A stretch of DNA of 44,342 nucleotides from an uncultured bacterium. GTDB taxonomy: Bacteria; Actinomycetota; Coriobacteriia; Coriobacteriales; Coriobacteriaceae. A program made the translations under genes and the position numbers. The notes under the pieces were generated by a model, which saw nothing but the letters and a program-made list of their open reading frames with translations, ran no database searches and was not told the origin of the DNA. The stretch spans positions 1 to 44,342 of the forward strand of contig CAJMMX010000011.1 in assembly GCA_905214615.1 (NCBI GenBank), in the 5' to 3' direction. This document shows positions 30,741-38,765 of this stretch, in pieces; positions within the stretch are counted from its first letter, which is position 1; each line of letters opens with the position of its first letter.

Positions 30741-31310
30741 TTATCGAGCAACAATCACCACATGGCGATCAGGGTCAGAACCCTCAGAATGAGTATCGAC
30801 GGCGTCATTGCCACGAAGTGCAATGTGAACCAGTCGGCGCTCGTAGGCATTCATGGGCGGAAGCGAAACACTCTTATGAGTGCGGATGGCACGCTCGGCA
30901 GCAGACTGAGCCATGGAGGCAACCTTGTCCTGACGGCGGCTCTTGTATCCCTCGACGTCCACTACAACCGGATACCTAAAGCCGAGCTTGCGGCTCACCA
31001 GCAATGAGAACATAACCTGAAGGGCATCAAGGGTGCGACCATGACGGCCAATGAGAACAGCAAGGTCGGGAGCCGTTACATCCAGAATCAACTCACCCTC
31101 GTCGCCCTCATACTCATCGATAGGAGAGTTGGCGGCATCGAAGTGCGAAAGGATGGAACGCAGGATGGAAATCGCGACATCGGCAATGGTGTCGAGCTCC
31201 TCGTCGGTCAGCTCTTCACCAGCCTTGTAGCGCTGTGCAATCTCGGGATAATCGCCCGCGACCTGCGGGGCAACCTCCTCAAGCATATCCTCGATGATCT
31301 CTTCAGACAT
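30741..31310 (-). CDS. jag: KH/R3H RNA-binding protein Jag (KhpB)
   Basis: A cytosolic RNA-binding protein. It has a type II KH domain with the GRHG loop (LIGRHGRTLDALQ) and a C-terminal R3H domain (PPMNAYERRLVHIAL). The N-terminal ~70 residues are acidic and differ from the classical Jag-N domain. Length is 189 aa. GGAG lies 6 nt before the ATG at 31310, which is preferred over the TTG at 31322. In other bacteria KhpB pairs with KhpA to bind RNA and influences cell elongation. It is the last gene of the rpmH operon. Confidence 0.93.
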   Translation of the reverse strand: MSEEIIEDMLEEVAPQVAGDYPEIAQRYKAGEELTDEELDTIADVAISILRSILSHFDAANSPIDEYEGDEGELILDVTAPDLAVLIGRHGRTLDALQVMFSLLVSRKLGFRYPVVVDVEGYKSRRQDKVASMAQSAAERAIRTHKSVSLPPMNAYERRLVHIALRGNDAVDTHSEGSDPDRHVVIVAR

Positions 31311-31354
31311 AACGTACTCCAAAAGTTAGGTACCTAAATAAGATTGATATCCCG

Positions 31355-32125
31355 CTACTTCTTCTTGTGCGGGCGCGGCTTCTTCTCGCGACGAGTGACC
31401 TCAACCTGCAGCGGCGCGTTCTTAAGGCGCTCCTCCTCATCGGCCTTCGCCTTGTCGATGACCTTCTGCGTCACAAAAATCTGCTGGATAACCTGCCAAG
31501 CAGACGAGACGTCGTAGTATAGCAGAACACCAACGGGAAGGCTCCAGCCCATCCAAAGCATCATGACCGTCATGACAACGGCCATCATACGCATGCTCTG
31601 AGCCTGCTGGCCGGTCTGGTTGCGCGACATATAGAGCTGCGGAATCAGGGTCAGGACAGCGAACAGGATCAGGCAGACCAGCGCAGGCAGCGCGACCATA
31701 AAGCCATCGGCAAAGGAGGCACTCGGCGTGGTGGTCAGGTCGGGCAGAATATTAAAGAACGAGAACGTGCCGTCGTTAAAGTAGTCCGGCAGGTTACGCA
31801 GCAGCGTAAATAGGGCGAACAGGACAGGCATCTGAATCAACAGCGGCAGACAACCAGCCATCGGGTTGAACTTGTTCTCGCTGTAGAACTTCTGCATTTC
31901 CTCGGCCTGACGCTGGGGATCGTCGGCATAGCGCTCCTGGATCTCGAGCATCTTGGGCTGCAGCACCTGCATGCGTGCCGTCGACTTAGTCGACTTGAGC
32001 ATAAGCGGCGTCAGCAGCAGACGGATGATGACCACCAGGATGATAATGGACAGGCCCCAGTCGACCGCAAAGGTCTGGATGAGCTTGAGCAGCTCGAAAA
32101 GGATGTTAACGATCCAATCCCACAT
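31355..32125 (-). CDS. yidC: Membrane protein insertase YidC/Oxa1 family
   Basis: It inserts and folds inner-membrane proteins, alone or with SecYEG. It is the short Gram-positive form (256 aa) without the large periplasmic domain, with about five TM segments. The family motif region is NPMAGCLPLLIQMPVLFALF, and the positive residue of the hydrophilic groove is probably in VVIIRLLLTPL. The C-terminus is basic (RREKKPRPHKKK), as expected for ribosome contact. It lacks a lipobox at the N-terminus. GGAGG lies just upstream of the ATG. Confidence 0.94.
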   Translation of the reverse strand: MWDWIVNILFELLKLIQTFAVDWGLSIIILVVIIRLLLTPLMLKSTKSTARMQVLQPKMLEIQERYADDPQRQAEEMQKFYSENKFNPMAGCLPLLIQMPVLFALFTLLRNLPDYFNDGTFSFFNILPDLTTTPSASFADGFMVALPALVCLILFAVLTLIPQLYMSRNQTGQQAQSMRMMAVVMTVMMLWMGWSLPVGVLLYYDVSSAWQVIQQIFVTQKVIDKAKADEEERLKNAPLQVEVTRREKKPRPHKKK

Positions 32126-32154
32126 GTAAGTTTTCCTCCGATAGCGAGTGCCCG

Positions 32155-32379
32155 CTAGGGCACAGGGTCATAACCGCCGACGTGCAGGGGATTGCAGCGA
32201 GCGATGCGCCTCACGGCAAGCCAGCAGCCTCTCAAAACACCGTACTTCTCAATCGCCTGGACGGCGTATTGCGAGCACGTTGGGTAATAAATGCAGGCGT
32301 CAGGCAATAAGGGCGAAATAACCTGTTGATATATGCGAATAGGAGCGATGGCAACACGTCGCAAAACGTGATTGCTCAT
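32155..32379 (-). CDS. yidD: Membrane protein insertion efficiency factor
   Basis: A 74-aa protein with the UPF0161 signature: RIYQQVISPLLPDACIYYPTCSQYAVQAI, then C-terminal RIARCNPLHVGGYDPVP. The Cys-rich amphipathic protein associates with the membrane and assists YidC. Its start overlaps the stop of rnpA (ATGA-type overlap), as is usual in this operon. Confidence 0.95.
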   Translation of the reverse strand: MSNHVLRRVAIAPIRIYQQVISPLLPDACIYYPTCSQYAVQAIEKYGVLRGCWLAVRRIARCNPLHVGGYDPVP

Positions 32380-32714
32380 CGCTCCTCCCCGGCAACGCCG
32401 GCGCGTTTCATAAGCGAACGCAATGCATTGTCCATCTCCTGCGGCGAGGAAACCCTCGTCTTGGGAGTTGCGAACAAGATGATGTCATAACCCGCAACGG
32501 GAAATCCACAGCTGCGGGCGGCCTCGCGCATCACACGCTTAGAACGGTTGCGCACGACAGCACAACCGAGCCGTTTAGCACCAACGAAGGCGACCCTTCC
32601 GGAGTCGCCTTCGCCAACCGATTCACATATGGTCATTCGAATCAGAGGGTGATTGAAACGACGCCCCTGACTGAACACATGCTCGAAATCTTGCCGAGAC
32701 TTAATAGTCTTCAT
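32376..32714 (-). CDS. rnpA: Ribonuclease P protein component
   Basis: The protein subunit that helps RNase P RNA remove tRNA leaders. The RNR motif (VVRNRSKRVMREA) is clear, with basic residues and FxxVF near the N-terminus (FEHVFSQGRRF). Length is 112 aa. It lies directly after rpmH, within its operon. Confidence 0.95.
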   Translation of the reverse strand: MKTIKSRQDFEHVFSQGRRFNHPLIRMTICESVGEGDSGRVAFVGAKRLGCAVVRNRSKRVMREAARSCGFPVAGYDIILFATPKTRVSSPQEMDNALRSLMKRAGVAGEER

Positions 32715-32734
32715 GCGAGATGTGTGTATCGCTG

Positions 32735-32869
32735 CTAGACAGTGAGACGCTTGCGGCCCTTGGCGCGACGACGGGCGAGCACGGCACGACCACCCTTGGT
32801 GGCCATACGGGCACGGAAGCCATGGGTCTTGGCACGCTTACGCTTATTAGGCTGATACGTACGCTTCAT
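32735..32869 (-). CDS. rpmH: 50S ribosomal protein L34
   Basis: A 44-aa highly basic protein, MKRTYQPNKRKR... ending KGRKRLTV, an unmistakable L34. A longer frame to 32929 exists, but AGGAGGAA lies just before the ATG at 32869 and the family always begins with MKRTYQP. It is the first gene of the minus-strand operon. Confidence 0.98.
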   Translation of the reverse strand: MKRTYQPNKRKRAKTHGFRARMATKGGRAVLARRRAKGRKRLTV

Positions 32870-33214
32870 CTTAAGTTCCTCCTGCTGCATTTCGAGTGTC
32901 CGCGGGGGCGCGGACGCAGATATAGACACGTGAGCTTGAAGATTGTAGGGAAATCAATGTTCAAATGTCAAGAAATCAAAGGTAAAAGGTTGCGCAGTTC
33001 ACACGGTTCCCCCATAAGCCGAGCTCGATTTAGCGGTGCATGGCAACTTTTCACGATATTTCATCGAGTTTTCAACAGGTCATGTTGGCAATGTTGAGAA
33101 CTTTTCGTCCGTTTTCCAAAGTTTTCAACAGGTTTTGAAAAGTTGTCGAAAGATGAGAAACATTGCACGGTGAGCTACTATTTGTTCGAAACCTTTTGAA
33201 AGATTGCGAGCGGC
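32870..33214. other. Intergenic region between divergent replichores with DnaA-box-like motifs
   Basis: No gene lies in these 345 bp. The left third holds the rpmH promoter and leader. The right part is AT-richer and carries TTTTCAACA at 33069-33077 and 33122-33130, both within AGTTTTCAACAGG or GTTTTCAACAGG. An inverted TTCTCAACA is at 33092-33100. Several TTTTGAAA/GTTGTCGAAA repeats follow. It is a candidate DnaA-binding region, perhaps half of a bipartite origin. Confidence 0.6.
32942..32971 (-). promoter_or_regulatory. Promoter of the rpmH operon
   Basis: On the minus strand a perfect TTGACA and TACAAT lie 18 bp apart. They are about 73 bp before the L34 start and point away from the replication-initiation genes. 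Confidence 0.8.
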
Positions 33215-34567
33215 ATGTCTGACGACTTTTACACCATGGTCGATTCCGGAGACCCGGCACCCGACAACGAGCACATCACCGGCGTGCGCGAAGAGCGTAA
33301 GGAAGGCGAGCAGACGACCACGCAGGCGCCAAAAGCCATGTACGCCGCGCGCATCGCCGTCTATGACGACATGCTGTCGACACCGCGTGTGATCGTCATT
33401 GATCCGCAAGATGTCCGCACGTATTTGGAAGAGACGACCAACACCGTCTACCAGTGTATGAAAGAGCAAGGTGGCCACATCTCGCTCATGGTCATCCGCG
33501 AGATTGTCGAAAACTTTATCCACGCACACTTTGCCGAGCCCATCATCTCGATTCTGGACGGCGGAGACACCATCCGCTTTGCTGATCAAGGACCCGGCAT
33601 CGACGACAAGGAGCGCGCTTTCGACTTTGGCGTTACCAGCGCAAACAGCAAGATGAAGCGCTATATCCGTGGAACCGGAGCAGGGTTTCCCATGGTGCAG
33701 GAGTATTTGGAAAACGCCGGCGGGGCCGTGTCCATCGAGGACAACATGGGCAACGGCACCGTGGTTACGGTAAGCCTGGACCCTAAACGCGTGCAGGAAA
33801 TCGAACGCGCCGGCGGGCGCGGTGCTGCCGTGCGGCCCGAGACGGAGCAGCCCGCATATCCCCTGCCGGGGGCTTTTGCGCAGCAGCCCATGGCAACGCA
33901 ACAGATGCAGCCCCGCGTGGGACAGATGCAGCAGCCCGGAATGCTTCCTACACAAGAGCCCCAGGCGGCGTCGATGTCGATGCCGCCAAACGTGCCAGAG
34001 GCCATGCCGCTGGCGGATCAGGATACAGCAGCAATGCAGCAGGCGACGGGGGCACCGGGTGGCCAGCAAATGGGCTATCAGCCGTACCAACAGGGATATC
34101 CATATCAGCAGATGCCGCCACTGGGATATGGCCAGCAGTTCCCGCAGCAGTACCAGCAGGGATATCAGCAGCCGTACCAGCAGATGACGCAGCAGCAGTA
34201 CAACCCCTGGGCCCAGCAGATGCCTCCGCAGCCTTACCACCAGTGGCCTCAAAGTTTTCAACAGCAAATGCCGCCGATGCAGAGTTCTCAACAACCAGCA
34301 GCTCAAATGATGTATCCTAATGCAGCAAATCAGTATGCGCAGCCACAACCGGACGTGTTCGTAAGCGATCGCGGCAACGCCGCGCTGGGCTATCTGGCGC
34401 AAAATCAAGCGTGCGGTGCCACCGATCTGGCGAGGGCGTTTGGAAACTCGGCCCCCACTTGGTCACGCACGCTCAATGACTTGGCGCAGGCCGGCTTGGT
34501 CATCAAGCATGGCCAGAAATACCATCTGACCGAACTCGGCGCCGCTCGCGTGCGAGCTCAGAGCTAA
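33215..34567 (+). CDS. GHKL-ATPase / Gln-rich linker / winged-helix protein upstream of dnaA
   Basis: A 450-aa protein I cannot assign to a named family. Residues ~45-190 form a GHKL-type ATPase domain: N-box Glu96 and Asn100 (REIVENF), G1 box DQGPGI (124-129), G2 box GTGAGF (153-158) and a final NGTVVTV. There is no HisKA, receiver or membrane segment, so it is not a sensor kinase. Residues ~200-380 are a Gln/Pro/Met/Tyr-rich low-complexity linker. Residues ~383-450 look like a MarR/ArsR-type winged helix (TDLARAFGNSAPTWSRTLNDLAQAG). dnaA starts 15 nt after its stop, so they form an operon. It could be an ATP-responsive regulator of dnaA or the origin, or an anti-sigma-like switch. Neither is shown. 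Confidence 0.8.
   Translation: MSDDFYTMVDSGDPAPDNEHITGVREERKEGEQTTTQAPKAMYAARIAVYDDMLSTPRVIVIDPQDVRTYLEETTNTVYQCMKEQGGHISLMVIREIVENFIHAHFAEPIISILDGGDTIRFADQGPGIDDKERAFDFGVTSANSKMKRYIRGTGAGFPMVQEYLENAGGAVSIEDNMGNGTVVTVSLDPKRVQEIERAGGRGAAVRPETEQPAYPLPGAFAQQPMATQQMQPRVGQMQQPGMLPTQEPQAASMSMPPNVPEAMPLADQDTAAMQQATGAPGGQQMGYQPYQQGYPYQQMPPLGYGQQFPQQYQQGYQQPYQQMTQQQYNPWAQQMPPQPYHQWPQSFQQQMPPMQSSQQPAAQMMYPNAANQYAQPQPDVFVSDRGNAALGYLAQNQACGATDLARAFGNSAPTWSRTLNDLAQAGLVIKHGQKYHLTELGAARVRAQS
34255..34293 (+). promoter_or_regulatory. Intragenic DnaA-box-like pair
   Basis: TTTTCAACA (34255-34263) and TTCTCAACA (34285-34293) lie in the same orientation exactly 30 bp apart, inside the Gln-rich coding region. 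The same two 9-mers occur upstream at 33069, 33092 and 33122 and in the dnaA-dnaN gap. Confidence 0.4.
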
Positions 34568-34582
34568 AGAACGGGAGAGACA

Positions 34583-36307
34583 GTGGACGAGGAAGCAAGC
34601 ATCATCCTGGGGGATGCCATCGCCTTTTGCCAGCGCGACGGCCGAGATGCACGCCTCATCAACATGCTGGGGCAATCGCGCGCCATAAGCCTGACCGAAG
34701 ATACGCTCACGATCGAGGCCCCCTCGCGCTTTGCCATCGCGCAGCTCAAAAAGCATCAGCCGACCATTGAGGCCTATCTGGAAGAAATCGCCTTTGCACC
34801 GATCGCGCTCGACATCGTGGCACCGCAAGGCGCCGCGACGGAATCCGCTGCCGCGACGGCGCCTGCCACGGCTCCCGCAGCTTCCCCGGCGGTGCCGGCC
34901 TCCGCAGGCGACGTGCCGACAATCGAGCACCAGCACAGCGATGTTTCCCGTGAAACCATGGCACCGTTGCCGACCGCGGCGGCGACGTCAACGAACGCAC
35001 CCGTCACGCACATGCCCATCGCTCACGACGCAACGACGGGCGCGGATTCGGGCATTGCAATCAAGAACACGCTCTCGGCCGATGATTTTCGCCGCATGAT
35101 GAACCAGATGAAGGGCGGAGCGCCAACTAAATCCACGCAAGCTGCGACCCCCGCTTCACCCATGCCAGCACCGACCGCGCCGGCCGAACAGAATACGGAT
35201 GGAGCCCCGCTCGCCGCGAACTCAAAATTTACCTTTGAGAACTTTGTCTACGGCCCCGAGAACAGCCATGCCTATCGCTCGGCACTCAAGTTTGCCGCCC
35301 TCGCGGACGAGCGGGGCACGTGCACATCACTGTTCATCTACGGCAAATCGGGCCTGGGCAAGACGCACCTGCTGCTTGCCATCAAAAACGAGCTCGCCGA
35401 AAAGTCGCCCGAGATCAAGGTCAAGTATGCCAACTCCCAGGCATATCTGGACGACCTGATGACCGAGTTCGACCGCCAAAAGAAGAGCAACGCCCCCATC
35501 ATGCAGGCGTACCACGGCGTGGACGTGCTCATCATCGACGACATCCAAAACATCATCGGCAAGCGCGCGAGCGTGGACTACTTTTTCCAGCTCATGGACG
35601 AGTTCATCCGCAACAACAAGAAGGTCGTCATCGCGGCAGACCGCGCCCCCAAGGACCTGAGCATGGACGAGCGTCTAACCAGCCGCTTCAACGCCGGCAT
35701 GCTCTGCCTGGTCGCAGAGCCCAGCTACGAAATGAAATACAAGATCTTGCAGCGCTATTACGAGAACACCATCGTCGCCGCTCCCGAGGCAGGCGACGAC
35801 TCGCTGCTGGCGGCCTATGGGGGCGACGGCGGGCACCTAACCGACGAGCACTTTAAACACATGGCCGAGGTCTCGGGCACCAACATCCGCGAACTCGAGA
35901 GCTTTTGCGAGCGCTGCGCCGGCGAGGCGGGCGACCGCGAGCGCGAGGGCGGGGAGCTCACCTTTGACGATATCGACGCCATCGCCAGCCAGTACTTTGA
36001 CACATCGGCCAAAAAGATCAACGTCCAGACGGTTCAGTCCGTCATCGAAGAGCAGTACGGCGTGACGCACGAGGAGCTCATCGGCCCGCGTCGCAACGCC
36101 AATATCGCCAAAGCACGCCATATCGCTATCTACCTGGCCATCGAGATGTGCGAGATGACGACCACGGCGGTGGGCGCCGAATTTGGCAACCGCAACCACT
36201 CGACCGTCAGCACGAGTTACAAAAAGGTCCAGAAGATGATCCAGGAAGACCGCACCGTCACCGAAGACCTCAAGTCGCTGCGCGATAAAATTACACTGCG
36301 CTCGTAG
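34583..36307 (+). CDS. dnaA: Chromosomal replication initiator DnaA
   Basis: It binds DnaA boxes and opens the origin. Domain I is residues 1-80. An Ala/Pro/Thr-rich domain II is unusually long (about 80-210). The AAA+ domain follows, with Walker A GKSGLGKT (254-261), Walker B VLIIDDIQ and arginine-finger region DERLTSRF. The C-terminal helix-turn-helix reads NRNHSTVSTSYKKV. Compared with E. coli GRDHTTVLHACRKI it changes Asp433 to Asn538 and Thr435 to Ser540, both base-contacting positions. Length is 574 aa. The start is a GTG with GGGAG just upstream, 15 nt after the GHKL gene. A parS-like palindrome lies in the domain II coding region. Confidence 0.96.
   Translation: MDEEASIILGDAIAFCQRDGRDARLINMLGQSRAISLTEDTLTIEAPSRFAIAQLKKHQPTIEAYLEEIAFAPIALDIVAPQGAATESAAATAPATAPAASPAVPASAGDVPTIEHQHSDVSRETMAPLPTAAATSTNAPVTHMPIAHDATTGADSGIAIKNTLSADDFRRMMNQMKGGAPTKSTQAATPASPMPAPTAPAEQNTDGAPLAANSKFTFENFVYGPENSHAYRSALKFAALADERGTCTSLFIYGKSGLGKTHLLLAIKNELAEKSPEIKVKYANSQAYLDDLMTEFDRQKKSNAPIMQAYHGVDVLIIDDIQNIIGKRASVDYFFQLMDEFIRNNKKVVIAADRAPKDLSMDERLTSRFNAGMLCLVAEPSYEMKYKILQRYYENTIVAAPEAGDDSLLAAYGGDGGHLTDEHFKHMAEVSGTNIRELESFCERCAGEAGDREREGGELTFDDIDAIASQYFDTSAKKINVQTVQSVIEEQYGVTHEELIGPRRNANIAKARHIAIYLAIEMCEMTTTAVGAEFGNRNHSTVSTSYKKVQKMIQEDRTVTEDLKSLRDKITLRS
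34942..34957. promoter_or_regulatory. Degenerate parS-like site inside dnaA
   Basis: TGTTTCCCGTGAAACC differs from the parS consensus at two positions and keeps the GTTTC...GAAAC arms. It lies in the variable domain II of dnaA, where coding constraint is low. Confidence 0.45.
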
Positions 36308-36545
36308 GGAAATAGAGACACCTGTTGAAAACTTGTCGAAACCACGGGCATAAGGTGTCTAAAACCCAACCCGCGGTGATGAAAAGTTTTGCGCAGGTTT
36401 TGAACGTGGAAAACCACCCCTGTTGCACACAGGTTGCTGTCGATTCTCTTTCTTGGTCTGACCTGCGTCTTTGGGAGTAATCAACAGTTTCGTCAGTGCT
36501 ATTACTATTATTAAGATATTTATATCTATAGAAAGGTATTAAAAG
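36308..36545. other. oriC: Probable oriC unwinding region (dnaA-dnaN gap)
   Basis: This 238-bp gap carries an inverted TTTTCAACA at 36323-36331, a related AGTTTTGCGCAGG near 36385 and TTGCACACAGG near 36423. An extremely AT-rich stretch at about 36500-36540 follows. On the minus strand 36499-36513 reads TAATAATAGTAATAG, five TAA/TAG triplets in a row, as in the DnaA-trio element of bacterial origins. The order (boxes, then AT-rich triplets, then dnaN) fits a working origin. Confidence 0.7.
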
Positions 36546-37649
36546 ATGAAGTTCACCGTCAGCCAGAGCTCGCTTACACAAGCCATCGGCGTCGTTATGA
36601 AGGGTGTCGCTTCGGCATCCACCCTTCCCATCCTGTCGGGCGTGCTCGTTAAGGCCCAAGACGGCATCTTGGAATTCCAGACCTCTAACTACACTATCTC
36701 GATCCGTCATCGCATCGCGGCGCATGTCGAAGAAGAGGGCGAGATGGTTATCCCCTGTAAGGTGCTCTCCAATATCACCAAGACCCTCCCCGATGCCCCG
36801 GTCACCTTTGAGCTGTCCGAGCGCCAGGTGCTGATTGGTTGCGAGAAGAGCTCTTTTAGGCTGAACACGCTCGATGCCAATGACTTCCCCGAGTTTCCGG
36901 CCTATGCCATCGAGAGTGCCGTGGAGCTGCCGACCGATGTCTTGTCCGAAATGGTCGGCCGCGTGTGGCGCGTCACCTCGACCGACAAGGCTCGCCCCAT
37001 CCTGGGCGGCGTGCACATGAAGGTCGAGAACAACACCGTACGCCTGGTGGCGACCGATTCCTTCCGCTTGGCCGTGTGCGATACGCAGGTCGAGACCTCG
37101 ACCCTCGAGGGCTCCTTTGAGCTCAACGTTCCGGCTGACGCCTTTAACGACGCGCTGAACATCATGGCCAGCCAGGCGACCATCATGATCGGGGCTACCG
37201 ACACCCAGGTCGTCTTCGAGGCCGGCAACACCACCTACGTGTCGCGTCGTATCGAGGGCGTGTACCCCAACTACAAGCAGCTCATCCCCGATTCGTGCGT
37301 GACGAGCGTCAAGATCGACGTCGCCGCCTTTAACGCCGCCCTCAAGCGCGTGGCCGTTATCGCGAGCGCCAACCCCGCCGTCAAGTTCGAGATCGATGTC
37401 GAGAACGGGCAGATGGGCCTGTCCTCCATTTCCAATGACCAGGACCTTGCGCAGGAGACGATCGATGTCGAGGCCGAGGGCGAGTCAGGTACCATCGCCT
37501 TCAACTACCACTACATCTTCGGCTGCCTCAATGCCCTGTCCAAGGAGAAGGAGATCACGCTGGAGCTCAAGAGCTACTCGCAGGCGGGCATCTTCAAGTC
37601 CTACGATAAGATCAACTACCTGTACCTGGTCATGCCGGTCCGCATCTAG
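36546..37649 (+). CDS. dnaN: DNA polymerase III beta subunit (sliding clamp)
   Basis: The ring-forming processivity clamp. It is a 367-aa protein of three repeated clamp folds, starting MKFTVSQSSLTQAI and ending YLYLVMPVRI, the canonical C-terminus with the PMR-like motif that lines the partner-binding pocket. AAAGG lies about 10 nt before the ATG. recF follows after 9 nt, so they share an mRNA. Confidence 0.97.
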   Translation: MKFTVSQSSLTQAIGVVMKGVASASTLPILSGVLVKAQDGILEFQTSNYTISIRHRIAAHVEEEGEMVIPCKVLSNITKTLPDAPVTFELSERQVLIGCEKSSFRLNTLDANDFPEFPAYAIESAVELPTDVLSEMVGRVWRVTSTDKARPILGGVHMKVENNTVRLVATDSFRLAVCDTQVETSTLEGSFELNVPADAFNDALNIMASQATIMIGATDTQVVFEAGNTTYVSRRIEGVYPNYKQLIPDSCVTSVKIDVAAFNAALKRVAVIASANPAVKFEIDVENGQMGLSSISNDQDLAQETIDVEAEGESGTIAFNYHYIFGCLNALSKEKEITLELKSYSQAGIFKSYDKINYLYLVMPVRI

Positions 37650-37658
37650 CGCTGCGCT

Positions 37659-38765
37659 ATGACCATGTTCGCCCGCGATCTTTCCGTCGCGCACTACCGC
37701 AGCTTCGATAGCTATCGCCTTGCCCTGGACGAGGGCGTGACGATACTTGCAGGACCCAACGCGGCGGGAAAGACCAATCTCATAGAGGCCCTGCAGCTGC
37801 TGACGAGCGGCGCCTCGTTTAGGCATCCGACCGCAGCGGAGCTCGTCCATGACGGCGTGGGCTCGTGCAAGATCGAGCTGAGGCTCGAGGGCGACGGCCG
37901 CGTGCTTGATATGGGATTGAGCGCGGAGGACGGTAAGCGCTCGTTTAGCCGCAACGGCAAGAGATGCTCTGCCGCTGGTGTGCGCGGGGTTCTGCCGAGT
38001 GTGCTGTTTTGCCCCGACCATCTGGACATGGTTAAGCGAGGCGCCAGTGTGCGCCGCGCCGCCCTCGATGACTTTGGCATGCAGCTGAGCGCACGCTATG
38101 CCGATCTTGCGAGCACCTATGGGCGCTGCGTGACCCAGCGTAACGCCTTGCTCAAGGAGACCTGGTGCTGCCGCGAGATGCTCGGCGCGTGGAACGATTC
38201 GATTGCCCGCGCGGGCTCGGCCCTGCTCGTGCACCGGTTGGCCCTGCTCGACCGGCTGGCGGGCCATGTGCACACTGCCTACGGGCAAGTGGCGTCAGGT
38301 GAGGCCGCCAACGTGACCTATGCGTCCACGCTGGGGGATTTGCCCCAGGTCGAGGATCGCGAAGAGCTGAAGGGTTGGGCGTACGAGCGCATGCTGGCTG
38401 CCCTTGACGAGCATGCCGACGAGGAAATTCGCCGCGGCGTGACGTTGGTGGGACCGCATCGCGACGAGATTGAGTTCACCGTGGCGGGTCGCTCCGCCCG
38501 TTCATTTGCCAGCCAAGGACAGCAGCGCACGCTGGTGCTGTCCTGGAAGGTGGCCGAGGTCGCCGTGGCTCGCGATGTCCTGGGCACCGCCCCGCTGCTG
38601 CTTCTGGACGACGTGATGAGCGAGCTCGACGGCGAGCGTCGCGGCGCTTTCCTGCGGCTGATCGGCGATGATATCCAGACGGTCATAACCACGACCAACC
38701 TGGGGTACTTTACCGATGACCTGCTTGATCGAGCCAAGGTGGTGAGCATGGGTGAGACGTGCTAA
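37659..38765 (+). CDS. recF: DNA replication and repair protein RecF
   Basis: An ABC-type ATPase that helps load RecA at single-strand gaps. Walker A is GPNAAGKT (32-39), the signature region is FASQGQQRTL and Walker B is LLLLDDVMSELD. Length is 368 aa, normal. The start is the first of two close ATGs (37659 or 37665). No good SD is visible, so translation may be coupled to dnaN. It overlaps dciA by 14 nt. Confidence 0.96.
   Translation: MTMFARDLSVAHYRSFDSYRLALDEGVTILAGPNAAGKTNLIEALQLLTSGASFRHPTAAELVHDGVGSCKIELRLEGDGRVLDMGLSAEDGKRSFSRNGKRCSAAGVRGVLPSVLFCPDHLDMVKRGASVRRAALDDFGMQLSARYADLASTYGRCVTQRNALLKETWCCREMLGAWNDSIARAGSALLVHRLALLDRLAGHVHTAYGQVASGEAANVTYASTLGDLPQVEDREELKGWAYERMLAALDEHADEEIRRGVTLVGPHRDEIEFTVAGRSARSFASQGQQRTLVLSWKVAEVAVARDVLGTAPLLLLDDVMSELDGERRGAFLRLIGDDIQTVITTTNLGYFTDDLLDRAKVVSMGETC

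Noticed and set aside
33125..34408. 427-codon minus frame opposite the GHKL gene
   Set aside because: It is Leu/Arg/His-rich because it reads the complement of Gln codons. It would also run through the putative DnaA boxes.
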